From Clostridia bacterium (GTDB lineage Bacteria > Bacillota > Clostridia > Saccharofermentanales > Saccharofermentanaceae), in assembly GCA_016287245.1 (NCBI GenBank), contig JAEEWG010000022.1, positions 1-48,668 on the forward strand: 48,668 bases of DNA, in the 5' to 3' direction. The first letter of the stretch is position 1. Each line of letters opens with the position of its first letter. The notes under the pieces were generated by a model. That model saw nothing but the letters and a program-made list of their open reading frames with translations, had not been told where the DNA came from and did no database searches. A program made the position numbers and the translations under genes. This document shows positions 26,761-36,231 of the stretch, one piece after another.

Positions 26761-27451
26761 GTGTCACACACACAACACCGGCTGCTGCCAGAACTAATGC
26801 ACCAACGAGAACGCTCTTGGTTACGTACTCACCGGTCTGCGGAGAAGTCGTCTTGCCATCGCCCTTATCGTCCTTGGCTGCCTTCTCTGTTCCCTTTGCT
26901 ACGAGGAATGCGAACGGGCTTAAGGATGTAACGGTCGTTGTTGCGGAAGCGCCCTCCACTGCCCATACACCGGAAGATGTCTGGTGGATCATGATGAGAG
27001 TTGCACCATTTTCTACACCGTAATCGAACTCGATCGTTGTCTGGCTCGGAAGCGGCATTACCACACCGTTTACTACATAGCTGACATCGAATACTTCGTC
27101 AAAGGTCAGGTCTTCTGCCTTCTTAGAGGATCCGGCGCTGTCAAGCAGACTCTGGATCTTCGCCTTCAGAGGAGAACCCGAGGCATCCAGAAGGTTTGCC
27201 GGCTTTCCGTCTGCATTGTTGATATCATCGTTCGCACTCTTGAGGTAAGCGTTGACTTCCGCATACGGAGATGTGGTGCCGAGCTTGGTTACAACGAGAT
27301 AAGCGGTGATGTCGTTGCCATCTGCATCGATTGCCTTCTTGATCTTCGGTCCGTCACCGGCTACCGGGCTTCCGGAGCCAACAGCGAGGACCTGTGCACT
27401 AAAGAAGGTAAGTGCCAGCACTGTTGTCGCAATAGCTTTTAATGCTTTCAT
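26735..27451 (-). CDS. Secreted protein with a C-terminal SPQTG sorting signal
   Basis: This 238-residue protein has a signal peptide (about 1-23, ending AQVLA). The mature part is acidic. The C-terminus has SPQTG (203-207), then a hydrophobic stretch and a short basic tail (RAKKSSAN), the full layout of a sortase sorting signal with S in place of L. The dedicated sortase is the next gene upstream, 48 bases away. The middle part shows weak similarity to beta-sandwich domains of repeated surface proteins, but I recognise no family. It may be a wall-anchored accessory to polymer assembly. Confidence 0.8.
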   Translation of the reverse strand: MKALKAIATTVLALTFFSAQVLAVGSGSPVAGDGPKIKKAIDADGNDITAYLVVTKLGTTSPYAEVNAYLKSANDDINNADGKPANLLDASGSPLKAKIQSLLDSAGSSKKAEDLTFDEVFDVSYVVNGVVMPLPSQTTIEFDYGVENGATLIMIHQTSSGVWAVEGASATTTVTSLSPFAFLVAKGTEKAAKDDKGDGKTTSPQTGEYVTKSVLVGALVLAAAGVVCVTRAKKSSAN

Positions 27452-27499
27452 TTGTAAACCCCCATCATCATTTCTATGTATTACAACTCTTCTATTAAC

Positions 27500-28336
27500 C
27501 TATACTACTTCCTTCGCGAACACCAGGTAACGTCTTGTTCTGTCTCCCCAGAGACAGGAGGATAATACGATCACGTGGTCTCCCTGCGAAGGTTTTGCTT
27601 CAGGAATGAGTTTCACATCGACGCCTGTAGTTAAAAAGAGGTCGTCAAAAAATGCGTCGAACACACCTTCCGCATTAAAGTCATTATAGTACAGGATATG
27701 GTCACTGTCACTAGGTAATGTAGCGAAAATTTGATAAATTTTTGTTACGGCAGGTGTAAAAATCACAATAAAGCGGTCTTCATCAAAATAATTGTCCTCG
27801 GACAATGTCGCCTGAAGCGTCCCGAACATAGAGCCATTGCTCATCCGGTGCCCATAGATCACAGTGACAGGATCCGAAAAATCGAAACCGTTATAGTTAT
27901 GCTCGACAAAGAGCGATCCGCCCCTCTGATACTTTCCTACCGCGTCTCTATAAAGGTACCAGGTGTCGTCCGTCTGAGACCTTAGGATCGGAAGCGAGAT
28001 CTCCGGCTTACTCATATAGATCCAGCCGATGATCTCCGGATTGGCATTCTGAAGTTCGTCGAAGTTTACGGGGCACGGGATATCCGGAAGGTCCTTCGGG
28101 ACCGTCGTTTCCTGCGGCTCCTGCGTCTGCGTCGGCGTGGCCGTCGTAATTCTCGTGAGATCGGCCATCTCGGATTCATCGATGGAAGGATAGGTAAACT
28201 CCGCATAGGTCTGGGCTGCCGGCGCGCTCTTGGCTTTCCAGAGATAGCCGTTTCCCCAGAGATAGTAGAGGATCAGACCGATGCTCGCCAGAAACATCAC
28301 GCAGGAGAGCACGATCCATACGATTCTTTTTTTCAT
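27500..28336 (-). CDS. Sortase, class B-like
   Basis: This 278-residue protein has an N-terminal membrane anchor (about 5-27), a Thr/Pro-rich linker and a sortase domain. The active site is visible: His163 in VIYGHRM, Cys261 in VLSSC and an Arg in DRTRRYLVFA (268/269). The IGWIYMSKPEISLPIL and GSMFGTL segments point to class B. The predicted substrate is the adjacent SPQTG protein, which differs from the NPQTN signal of classical SrtB. It is co-directional with the CpsB gene, 22 bases downstream of it. Confidence 0.85.
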   Translation of the reverse strand: MKKRIVWIVLSCVMFLASIGLILYYLWGNGYLWKAKSAPAAQTYAEFTYPSIDESEMADLTRITTATPTQTQEPQETTVPKDLPDIPCPVNFDELQNANPEIIGWIYMSKPEISLPILRSQTDDTWYLYRDAVGKYQRGGSLFVEHNYNGFDFSDPVTVIYGHRMSNGSMFGTLQATLSEDNYFDEDRFIVIFTPAVTKIYQIFATLPSDSDHILYYNDFNAEGVFDAFFDDLFLTTGVDVKLIPEAKPSQGDHVIVLSSCLWGDRTRRYLVFAKEVV

Positions 28337-28358
28337 AAGGGTCCTCCCCTCCTTTCCG

Positions 28359-29066
28359 TTATACGGCCTGATCGATCAGGTCCTGACCATAGGCATCTAT
28401 CCTATGAAGCGCCTTCGGTCCGAGTTTTTCTTCAATGACCGCCCTTCCTTCCATGAGGTTCTGCGGTCTTGTCAGCATGTTATGGCAGTCGGATCCCAGA
28501 AAATGGATCTTCCCTTCTTCCAGAAGCTTTAGGACCTTCTTTCTCGTTTTCCGGTCAATAAAGGCTTCCGCATTGCTCTGTATATAGATGCCCGGTTCAC
28601 TGAGAAGTTCTTTGACCAGGCGCTTGTCCTGATCGAAGTACCGCTCGATGTGGGCGATGATGACCTTTAAGTCCAGTCCGTCCCGAAGCGCCCGGACATC
28701 TTCAAGGAAGGCGCCCGTCCAGGTCCGAAACGGCGGTTCCAGAAGAAGGAACCTGCTTTTCCCGATACAAAGTGTCTCGATATCTTCCGATCTTCCGATG
28801 CCGCGGTAGTAGTGGACTTCCGCGCCGAGAACATGTTCCGGGAAGGGTTCATCGGTATCTTCCATCTCCGACCGAAGAAATGCATCTGCCTCGTCTCTTC
28901 TTCGAAGAAACTTTCCGGGATCGTCCATATCCGCATAAAAGTGTGGAGTGAAGCACATATAGCCGATCCCCTGATCAAAGGAATCGCGGAGCATGGAAAG
29001 AGACATCTCCACGCTTTTGGATCCATCGTCTATTCCCGGTAAAACGTGGCAGTGGATATCGATCAT
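28359..29066 (-). CDS. CpsB/YwqE-type protein-tyrosine phosphatase (PHP family)
   Basis: This 235-residue protein has the PHP metal-binding motif MIDIHCHVLPGIDDG, CFTPHFY, and the late FLGSDCHN motif. These manganese-dependent phosphatases remove phosphate from the tyrosine cluster of the CpsD-type kinase, encoded just upstream with a 4-base ATGA overlap. Together they adjust polymer length and export. Confidence 0.9.
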   Translation of the reverse strand: MIDIHCHVLPGIDDGSKSVEMSLSMLRDSFDQGIGYMCFTPHFYADMDDPGKFLRRRDEADAFLRSEMEDTDEPFPEHVLGAEVHYYRGIGRSEDIETLCIGKSRFLLLEPPFRTWTGAFLEDVRALRDGLDLKVIIAHIERYFDQDKRLVKELLSEPGIYIQSNAEAFIDRKTRKKVLKLLEEGKIHFLGSDCHNMLTRPQNLMEGRAVIEEKLGPKALHRIDAYGQDLIDQAV

Positions 29067-29782
29067 GACTTCGAATAACTCTTCCCGTATTTGTACTTAT
29101 AGCGGCGGGTCTTGCTGTCGGCGCCGTTATAGACAAATCCGAGGACCTTTGCATCTACATATTCCAGCTGACGCATGGCGTACTCGAGGTCGGTACTGGT
29201 GGAATAGTCCTGACGGACGACCATCAGCATTCCGTCGGTGAGCTTACTGACGATCAGGGCATCAGATACTTCGCAGACCGGCGGAAGGTCCATGATGATG
29301 AAACTATAGTAATTCTCTACTTTCTCGATAAGCTTGGAGAAAGTGTGGGAAGCAAGTAATTCAGACGGGTTCGGCGGGGTCTTACCCGCAAAGATAACAT
29401 CCAGGCCCTGAACATTAACGTTCTGGCGTAAAACATCACCGTCCTCCTCGACACCTGCCAAGAGATTCGAAAGACCGGCGGCCTTCTTCTGCCCGAGTTT
29501 TCTTCTTAAGGTAGGAAGACGCATATCGCACTCGATGAGGAGCACCTTACGGCCGGATTCCGCGATGGAATACGCAAGATTCACGGACGTTAAGCTCTTA
29601 CCCTCACCATGCACGGAAGACGTCACCCCAATGACTCTGGCGGAGCGGTCTTTTCTCTTTACGGCATAAAGGATATTCGTACGGAGAAGATTAAAAGCTT
29701 CTTTTCCTTCAAAGCCCAGCTTCTCTCCGATAAATGTCAGATCGTTATCATTTGCATTTGCATAAGTCTTTTTCTTGCCCAT
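29063..29782 (-). CDS. Bacterial tyrosine kinase (CpsD/CapB-like)
   Basis: This 239-residue protein has Walker A SSVHGEGKS, Walker A' VLLIECDMRLP and Walker B FIIMDLPPV. The C-terminal tail has several tyrosines (RRYKYKYGKSYSKS), the autophosphorylation cluster. It works with the membrane adaptor encoded immediately upstream (Wzz-like, one base apart). It regulates polysaccharide assembly. Confidence 0.9.
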   Translation of the reverse strand: MGKKKTYANANDNDLTFIGEKLGFEGKEAFNLLRTNILYAVKRKDRSARVIGVTSSVHGEGKSLTSVNLAYSIAESGRKVLLIECDMRLPTLRRKLGQKKAAGLSNLLAGVEEDGDVLRQNVNVQGLDVIFAGKTPPNPSELLASHTFSKLIEKVENYYSFIIMDLPPVCEVSDALIVSKLTDGMLMVVRQDYSTSTDLEYAMRQLEYVDAKVLGFVYNGADSKTRRYKYKYGKSYSKS

Positions 29783-29783
29783 A

Positions 29784-30659
29784 TTACTTGCCCTCGTTTC
29801 CAGGTCTCATGCCCGAAGGCTTATCGTCTGTGCTTGTGGTCTTGATGGCACTCTGGTTCACTTCCGGCGGCATCATCTGGCTTGGGGAAAGTTTACCTTC
29901 ACTTCTCGCCACCTGCTTCCTGTAGCCGTAGTAACCGCCCTTGCCGCTCTCGTTCAAGTCCGGAACGGAAGTGAGGATCGGGATATCGCGGAAGGCCTCG
30001 AGGAGATATTCCTCGGATCTTACCTTCGTATCGATGAGGCTTAAGAAGATAATGACACCGGAAGATAAAACGACACCGATCAGGGCGCCGATCGCGGCAG
30101 TCTTAATGGGGTTTCCGTTAACGACCGGAGTACCGGTAACAGCGTAGTCCACGATCTGTGCAGAGCTTCCTTCCACGACCGTACTGATCTTATTCGGAAG
30201 TACTTCCAGGATCGAGTTCGCAAGATGCGCCGAAAGCTCCGGGTCGGAAGACGTGACCGTGATCTTAAAGATCGCGGTATCGCCGACGGTCTCGGTCGTG
30301 ATCATCTGCTTTAACTGTTCGTAAGTAAAGGGAATGCCCGTCTCGGAAATGATCTCATTTAAGGTATTTCTTGCAGTCAGGATCACGGAGTAGGTCTCCA
30401 TCAGGTTATTGACCGCCTTGATATCACCGCTGGTAATACTGAGCTTTGCAGAACCTAAGGATACGGAATTATTGTTGACATAGAGCATTGCCGAGGACTG
30501 GTAGGTCGTATACATCTTCCGATACGTCCAGTAATAACCGGCAGCGCCTAAGATCATGGCGCACAAAAGGATGATCCAGATCCTTTTCCACAGCACTTTG
30601 GCCAGTTTCAGAAGATCGATCTCCTCTTCCTGCTTCTTCTTCATACTTTCAGATGCCAT
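29784..30659 (-). CDS. Chain-length determinant/kinase adaptor (Wzz/CpsC-like)
   Basis: This 291-residue protein has a cytoplasmic start (EEIDLLKLAKVLWKR), a TM segment near 31-48, an extracellular Wzz domain, and a second TM near 187-208, followed by a cytoplasmic tail. It activates the CpsD-type kinase and controls polymer length. It is the first gene of the operon. The ribosome-binding site is the GGGGCAGGG region upstream of ATG 30659. Confidence 0.9.
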   Translation of the reverse strand: MASESMKKKQEEEIDLLKLAKVLWKRIWIILLCAMILGAAGYYWTYRKMYTTYQSSAMLYVNNNSVSLGSAKLSITSGDIKAVNNLMETYSVILTARNTLNEIISETGIPFTYEQLKQMITTETVGDTAIFKITVTSSDPELSAHLANSILEVLPNKISTVVEGSSAQIVDYAVTGTPVVNGNPIKTAAIGALIGVVLSSGVIIFLSLIDTKVRSEEYLLEAFRDIPILTSVPDLNESGKGGYYGYRKQVARSEGKLSPSQMMPPEVNQSAIKTTSTDDKPSGMRPGNEGK

Positions 30660-30690
30660 ACTATACCCTGCCCCTTATTAAACATACGTC

Positions 30691-30726
30691 TATAGCATAC
30701 GCTGAATCGATGTGATTATAGCATAC
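30691..30726 (-). promoter_or_regulatory. Operon promoter with extended -10, and a repeated GTATGCTATA element
   Basis: On the minus strand TGCTATAAT (30723-30715) is a perfect extended -10, about 55 bases before the first gene; no good -35 is needed with such an element. The sequence GTATGCTATA occurs twice on the minus strand (plus positions 30717-30726 and 30691-30700), 26 bases apart. The second copy has TGCTATAGA and may be a second start site or a protein-binding repeat. Confidence 0.6.
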
Positions 30727-30800
30727 TTGCCTACATAAGAAAATAAACTTGATATTATGAGTAGTTTTCAGTTTCCTTACGGGTAGCGGAAAGGAACGGA

Positions 30801-31361
30801 TTATAAGGGCATCTCCAGTTTCTGCAATTTACAGTTCGGGATACCTTCTTTCCAAAATTCCGAAAGCGGGCGTTTTTTTACCTGGCAGACGATACTCAGG
30901 TTCATGGCGCCGTGTCCGACGATCAGGACATCTTTTCCCTCATCAAGTAAGGGCTTTACTCTTTCCCTTAAAAACTCGCCGGTCCTGGCAAACAGCTCCT
31001 CAACGCTCTCGCCGCCTTCGACCGGGACGGTATATTCTTCCGGGTGAAAAAAGAATACATTGATCGGGCAGTCCGGGATCGAGAACGAATTCTCGATGCC
31101 TTCGTAAATGCCAAATCCCATTTCTTTTAGACGGTCATCGACGATGATCGGGACATCTCTTCCCGAAAGCAGAAGCTCTGCCGTTTCTCTGGCACGGATC
31201 TGGGGCGAGCAGAAGCAGACGTCGAAATGGACGTCTTTATATTCTTCCCTGGCCTCTTTGGCCATTTGTCTTCCTTCTTCGTTTAACGGGATATCTGTTC
31301 TTCCCTGGATCTTATGCTTTGCGTTCCAATCGGTCTTTCCGTGGCGGATGATATATAACAT
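30801..31361 (-). CDS. Histidine phosphatase family protein (GpmB/CobC-like)
   Basis: This 186-residue protein has the catalytic RHG motif in YIIRHGKTDWN and the second His in LIVGHGAMN, with a proton-donor region near KEMGFGIYEG. The family covers phosphoglycerate-mutase-like and alpha-ribazole phosphatases; the substrate is not predictable. GGAG six bases before the ATG supports the start. On its own strand it lies upstream of the polysaccharide operon. A TTGACA-like element sits on the minus strand at 31426-31421. Confidence 0.85.
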   Translation of the reverse strand: MLYIIRHGKTDWNAKHKIQGRTDIPLNEEGRQMAKEAREEYKDVHFDVCFCSPQIRARETAELLLSGRDVPIIVDDRLKEMGFGIYEGIENSFSIPDCPINVFFFHPEEYTVPVEGGESVEELFARTGEFLRERVKPLLDEGKDVLIVGHGAMNLSIVCQVKKRPLSEFWKEGIPNCKLQKLEMPL

Positions 31362-31582
31362 TTTTTCTCCATCTGTGTATCTGAAGAGCGAAACACTATA
31401 CTGTTTTTCTGAAACCAGCGTGTCAAAACACGTGATTTGCCTACTAGTTTAGTAAAACGACTTTCAAAAATCAAATCATTGAGTGATTCCATCCCTAAAG
31501 GCTGACTCACATTCATCCCGCACACGAATAATCACCAAAAGTGTAGAAATCTACAGAAAAAGTGATTTGTTTGCAAGAGTGA

Positions 31583-32800
31583 TTGTCATCGTTCCTGCTA
31601 AAAAACATATATCGCCAGCACCTGCTAGATGTCGGAATTGAAGAATCATCTATTCTGCTTTTGGAACTCGATGATGACCGGAACATGGCCTATAGGGATC
31701 CTATAGACTTGGGAAAATACGTCCGGGAATTCTGCCGGGGAAAGAAAAGATGCTATGTGTTTTTGGATGAGATTCAAAAGGTATATTCGCTGATAAATCC
31801 TAATCTTACAGATGGAAAGCATATCTTAGCCAAGACTTCCGATACCGAAATAATCACCTTTGTCGATGTCGTCCTTGGTCTGTCTCGTGAGAAGAACATA
31901 GATCTATATGTTACCGGATCAAACTCGAAGATGCTCTCAACCGATATAATTACCGAATTTCGCGATAAGGCAACCAACATTCAGCTTTCTCCTCTTTCGT
32001 TCGAGGAATACTACGGCTACGTTGGCGGTTCTGCCAGTGAAGCTCTTTATGACTATATGCAGTTAGGCGGAATGCCGCTAGCTGTTGTAAAGAGAGCTGA
32101 AGAAAAGAAAGAGTATCTACGCGGATTGTTTGAAACAACATATTTTAAAGATATCATCGAGCATAACCACCTGAAAAAGAGCGAATCCTTAGACGAATTA
32201 TGCAATATAATCAGTGCGGGAACAGGGGAATTGCTGAACGCAGATAAAATAGCAAGAACTTTCAAAAGCATAAAAAAGGAATCCGTCGATAAGCAAACTG
32301 TTGAAAAATATATCGGATTCTTCAAAGATGCTTTTATTGTGAGAGAAGCAAAAAGATATGATCTTAAGGGACGAGCAGAGATCGGCGCCTTAAGAAAGTA
32401 CTATTTTGTTGATACCGGACTTCGCAATGCCAGATTGAATTTTGCATTTCCTGATGAAGGTCAGATGCTGGAAAACATTGTTTTTAACGAGCTTTGTTAT
32501 AAAGGATACTCAGTAAGTGTCGGAAGTTTTGATACTGTCGAGAAAAACAAGAACGGAAAATCTGTAAGAAAAACATACGAAGTTGATTTCTATGCGACAA
32601 AAGAATTGAGGAGGTATTACATTCAAGTGTGTGCTGACATATCAAATGCCGAAACTCGAGCACGAGAAGAACGGCCGTATATGTTACTGAATGACGAAAT
32701 CACAAAAATCATCGTTATCAACAGACCAATCAAAGAAAGCCTGGACAATAACGGTTTCACGATAATCGGCATAACTGATTTTTTGTTGCGTTATATCTGA
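31583..32800 (+). pseudogene. AAA/DUF4143 ATPase remnant lacking its P-loop
   Basis: The visible 405-residue frame matches the large AAA_14/DUF4143 ATPase family: Walker B YVFLDEIQKV, a sensor region LYVTGSNSKML, and the C-terminal nuclease-like/DUF4143 part EVDFYATKELRRYYIQVCA. Intact members start with about 35 residues that include the GxxGxGK[ST] P-loop. Here the frame begins at SSFLLKNIY, which is exactly the part after the GKS of relatives, and the only start is a TTG without a ribosome-binding site. Just upstream a different frame reads AAG AGT (K-S), so a frameshift or deletion has removed the ATP site. It is probably inactive. Confidence 0.7.
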
Positions 32801-32836
32801 TCCGAAAATAAACCTAAGTCTATTGTCTGTTGTTCT

Positions 32837-34474
32837 TTACACCATACCCCACTTATCAAGGATCTCCGGCATGAGTTCGCGGATAATGGTATCGAGCTGC
32901 TTGGCTGTCTCCATATAGACCAGATATTCATATCCGTACGGGTCGGTGACTTCGCCGTCCACGTTCGGGATCGAAAGGTCATCGATCAGTTCCTGGAAAG
33001 AATACACCTTATCGCCCATGTCCGGGAATTTGAAACGCAGATAACGGGAGAGATCAGCGGTCATGCAGAGGATGAGATCCTGCTTCGTGATCATCTCCTC
33101 GGTGACGATCTTCGATCTACCTTGTGAAATATCTTCGTCGTATTCGAAATTAGCCAGCTGGACCGAATCTCTCGTATATTCGGCGCCGTTTTCTGCAAAG
33201 GTTCCTGCGGAGGAAGCGGTGACGATCGCCGGAACTTCCGGGTTCGCCTTCATGTTATGCGGGCCTGTCGCTTTAAAGATCGAGCGGAAGATCGCTTCGG
33301 CCAGTGGACTTCTGCAGGTATTTCCCGAGCAGACGAAAAGGATGTTTCTTTCATTCTTCTGCGGGTCGATGGAATTTTCGTTCTCTGATGCTGCCTTAAA
33401 AAGTCTGTTCATATACGCGATCCCTAATCCTTCCTCCGGAAAAGCCGGTGCTACGATCAGCTGCGCTCTGTCTTCATCCAGGGTACGAAGTCCGTCAAAT
33501 AAATGATGTGATGCTGCGTCGATATCCCCTGTCGCGCCGTAGATGTAGTAGACGATTCGTTCTTTTTTATCCTCAAATAATACTTTCAGCTGCTGGGCGA
33601 TCTCCTCGCCCAGGAAAAGACCTACTTTCGTCTTTCCCTCCAGGAATGCATTCTGCACTTCCTGCTTATAGTATACAAGATAATTTGAAAAATCGTCCAA
33701 TGTTCCGTTGCCGATTATTCTGACAGGGCAGGTCGGTGCATAGTGGCGGTATTTCATGCCCGGCGCACGCGGGGCTTCTTCCGGGGCCGCTTCGTGAAGC
33801 TTGAGCTCCAGGGGCTTTTCGATCCCCGCGGATTTTAAGGCATCTTCCATATCTTCGATCGTGATCGCGCCCGGTCTTAGGACCTGCGGCCAGTTGCCCG
33901 TGGCATCTACGACTGTGGACTCAAGGCCCACCTGGCACTCTCCGCCGTCGATGATGTACGGGATCCGGCCCTTCATGTCCTTCATGACATGCTCGGCCTT
34001 CGTCGGAGACGGGCTTCCTGAAAGGTTTGCGGACGGCGCCGCGACCGGCACACCGCTCTCTTCGATAAGTTTCTGGGCGATCGGATGGATCGGGAAACGG
34101 ATCCCGACGGTATCAAGACCCGCGGACACACAGTCCGGAACGATCGGGGATTTTTTCATGACGATCGTGATCGGACCCGGCATAAAGGCATCGATCAGGA
34201 CATGCGCGATGGGGCTGATCTCCGATACGAGATTTGTGATCATCTCTTTACTTGCGACATGGACGATCAAGGGATTGTCCGACGGACGCCCTTTTGCTTC
34301 GTAGATCTTCTTTACCGCCTCCGGATTTCTCGCATCGGCACCGAGGCCATACACGGTCTCCGTCGGCATACCGACCACTTCGCCTTCCTGCAGGGCACGG
34401 GCGGCATCTGAAAACGTCTTCTCGTCACTGGGATCTACCAGGATCGTATCAAAATCACGTATTTCCTGAAGCAT
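32837..34474 (-). CDS. TsaC/Sua5 threonylcarbamoyl-AMP synthase fused to a YwlE-like arginine phosphatase
   Basis: This 545-residue protein joins two enzymes. Residues 1 to about 350 are a full Sua5 protein: PTETVYGLGADA, KGRPSDNPLIVH, SANLSGSPSPT and the extra C-terminal Sua5 domain. It makes threonylcarbamoyl-AMP for the t6A37 modification of tRNA. Residues of about 377-540 are a low-molecular-weight phosphatase with VCSGNTCRS (Cys382, Arg388) and DPYG. The Thr in GNTCRS, where tyrosine phosphatases have Ile, is the known mark of protein-arginine phosphatases such as YwlE. The two are neighbouring genes in Bacillus (ywlC, ywlE); here they are one frame. It overlaps the release factor gene by one base (TAATG). 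Confidence 0.9.
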   Translation of the reverse strand: MLQEIRDFDTILVDPSDEKTFSDAARALQEGEVVGMPTETVYGLGADARNPEAVKKIYEAKGRPSDNPLIVHVASKEMITNLVSEISPIAHVLIDAFMPGPITIVMKKSPIVPDCVSAGLDTVGIRFPIHPIAQKLIEESGVPVAAPSANLSGSPSPTKAEHVMKDMKGRIPYIIDGGECQVGLESTVVDATGNWPQVLRPGAITIEDMEDALKSAGIEKPLELKLHEAAPEEAPRAPGMKYRHYAPTCPVRIIGNGTLDDFSNYLVYYKQEVQNAFLEGKTKVGLFLGEEIAQQLKVLFEDKKERIVYYIYGATGDIDAASHHLFDGLRTLDEDRAQLIVAPAFPEEGLGIAYMNRLFKAASENENSIDPQKNERNILFVCSGNTCRSPLAEAIFRSIFKATGPHNMKANPEVPAIVTASSAGTFAENGAEYTRDSVQLANFEYDEDISQGRSKIVTEEMITKQDLILCMTADLSRYLRFKFPDMGDKVYSFQELIDDLSIPNVDGEVTDPYGYEYLVYMETAKQLDTIIRELMPEILDKWGMV

Positions 34475-35568
34475 TATTCTTCTCCTTCATCCAAACTTCC
34501 CGAACCGAGTTTATGCGCCCGATCGGCAAGTGTCAACTGGCGGACGATCTCTTCCAAGTCTCCGCCGAGGATCTCCTCTAACCGGTAAAGGGTCAGGCCG
34601 ATCCGATGGTCGGTCACTCTTCCCTGATGGTAGTTATAGGTACGGATCTTCTCCGAACGGTCTCCTGTGCCGACCTGAGATCTTCTCTCGGCCGCGATCG
34701 CCCCGTTCTGCTTCTCCTCTTCCATCTGAAGGAGGCGGCTCTGCAGGACCGCCATCGCCTTGGCACGGTTCTTGTGCTGGGAACGCTCATCCTGACAGGT
34801 CACGACAAGCCCCGTCGGCAGATGCGTGATACGGATCGCCGAGTCGGTACGGTTGATGTGCTGTCCGCCGGCGCCCGATGCGCGGAAAGTATCGATCTTC
34901 AGGTCATTCGGATTGATGTTGACCTCGACTTCATCGACCTCCGGAAGCACCGCCACCGTAACTGTCGAGGTATGGACACGCCCGCCGGATTCGGTGACCG
35001 GCACACGCTGGACACGGTGTACGCCGGACTCATACTTAAAGCAGCTGTACGCGCCTTTTCCCTCGATCGAAAAGACCAGTTTCTGGTATCCGCCGAGCTC
35101 GGTATCGTTACTCTCGATATATTCGGTCTTCCATCCCTTACTTACCGCATAGGCGGAATACATCTTATAAAGGTCCGCCACAAAAAGCGCCGCTTCTTCG
35201 CCGCCGGCCCCCGCCCGGATCTCCATGATGACCGAACGGTCGTCTTTCGGATCTTTTACCGCAAGAAGATCTTCTAGATCGTCGTTTATCTTCTCAAGCT
35301 CCGTCTCCAGGGAAGATACTTCCTCGGCCGCCATCTGGCGCATCTCTTCGTCATCTGCTGCGGTGTGAAGCTCCCTGGCGTCGGCAAGTTCTTTTACGAC
35401 GCGGTCCTTATCGCGAATCCGTGTCACGACCGGCTCGATGTCACTTAGTTCCTTCGTGAGCTTTAAATAGCGCGCACCGTCACTGATGATCGCCGGATCG
35501 CCCATCGAGGCGATGATCTCATCGTAGCGGTGCAGTATCTGTTCGATTCTTTCTCTTTCGTTATTCAA
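34474..35568 (-). CDS. prfA: Peptide chain release factor 1
   Basis: This 364-residue protein has the universal GGQ motif ([17 protein letters not shown]) and the stop-codon reading PVT of [14 protein letters not shown], which marks RF1. It releases peptides at UAA and UAG. I place the start at the TTG at 35568: the usual RF1 N-terminus begins there ([11 protein letters not shown]), GGAG lies about ten bases upstream, and the length is normal. A longer frame to 35724 adds residues not found in the family. The stop of the previous gene overlaps this start (TTGA). prmC, which usually follows prfA, is not in this operon. Confidence 0.9.
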   Translation of the reverse strand: MNNERERIEQILHRYDEIIASMGDPAIISDGARYLKLTKELSDIEPVVTRIRDKDRVVKELADARELHTAADDEEMRQMAAEEVSSLETELEKINDDLEDLLAVKDPKDDRSVIMEIRAGAGGEEAALFVADLYKMYSAYAVSKGWKTEYIESNDTELGGYQKLVFSIEGKGAYSCFKYESGVHRVQRVPVTESGGRVHTSTVTVAVLPEVDEVEVNINPNDLKIDTFRASGAGGQHINRTDSAIRITHLPTGLVVTCQDERSQHKNRAKAMAVLQSRLLQMEEEKQNGAIAAERRSQVGTGDRSEKIRTYNYHQGRVTDHRIGLTLYRLEEILGGDLEEIVRQLTLADRAHKLGSGSLDEGEE

Positions 35569-36215
35569 CTGGCGCTTTCTCCTTCTTCTGGTATCAGCGT
35601 AAGATAGTTCTCGTTTTGAAACTGCATGACCATGGAATAGACCGTGATCTGCTCGGGGGTAAGGCTCTCCCTTATGACCTCCGGAAGCACCTTCGGATCG
35701 TCTGCAAACCCGATGTGGCGGCATTTCCCGTAGTTCCAGAAGATAACGCTGTTGGTCGTCTCCGGATAGACATCGAAGAAGAAGCCCGCCTCCTGCACCT
35801 GCTTTAGGTGCTCATGTCCGAGATAGACGATCTCGTATCCGTCGTACATCATGAGATTAAAAAGATCCTTCCAGTTCTCGGAAGACAGCTTCAGGTCGCC
35901 TTTTAAGTCGTTGATGATGATCACATGTCCTTCGTGCGGCTTTACGTCCGCGGGACCGATGAGGTTTTCCTGGTCAAAGCCGTAGATGTGGCGGACCTCA
36001 AAGCTCTCCGGGCCTTTTAAGTCTTCGCCGTAGTACATGATGTCAAAGGGAAGGCTGTTGACATAATCAGATGCGTCGGTGACCTTCTGCGCCTGCTCTC
36101 TCCAGATACGGTTCTTCCTTGCTGCATCGTCGACGGAAACGCCCACGATCCAGATAAAGAATCCGATCAGGATTATCGCAAATACGAGTGTAACGATCAG
36201 CCTTTTGGCATCCAT
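35565..36215 (-). CDS. Hypothetical single-TM membrane protein
   Basis: This 216-residue protein starts with one hydrophobic segment (about 7-27), likely an N-terminal membrane anchor with an extracellular remainder. The rest is soluble and rich in acidic residues, with no motif I recognise. It lies between a lipoprotein gene and prfA on the same strand, with a 4-base overlap with prfA and a 16-base gap upstream. Function unknown. Confidence 0.75.
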   Translation of the reverse strand: MDAKRLIVTLVFAIILIGFFIWIVGVSVDDAARKNRIWREQAQKVTDASDYVNSLPFDIMYYGEDLKGPESFEVRHIYGFDQENLIGPADVKPHEGHVIIINDLKGDLKLSSENWKDLFNLMMYDGYEIVYLGHEHLKQVQEAGFFFDVYPETTNSVIFWNYGKCRHIGFADDPKVLPEVIRESLTPEQITVYSMVMQFQNENYLTLIPEEGESAS

Positions 36216-36231
36216 GTCTTCATTTTTCCTT

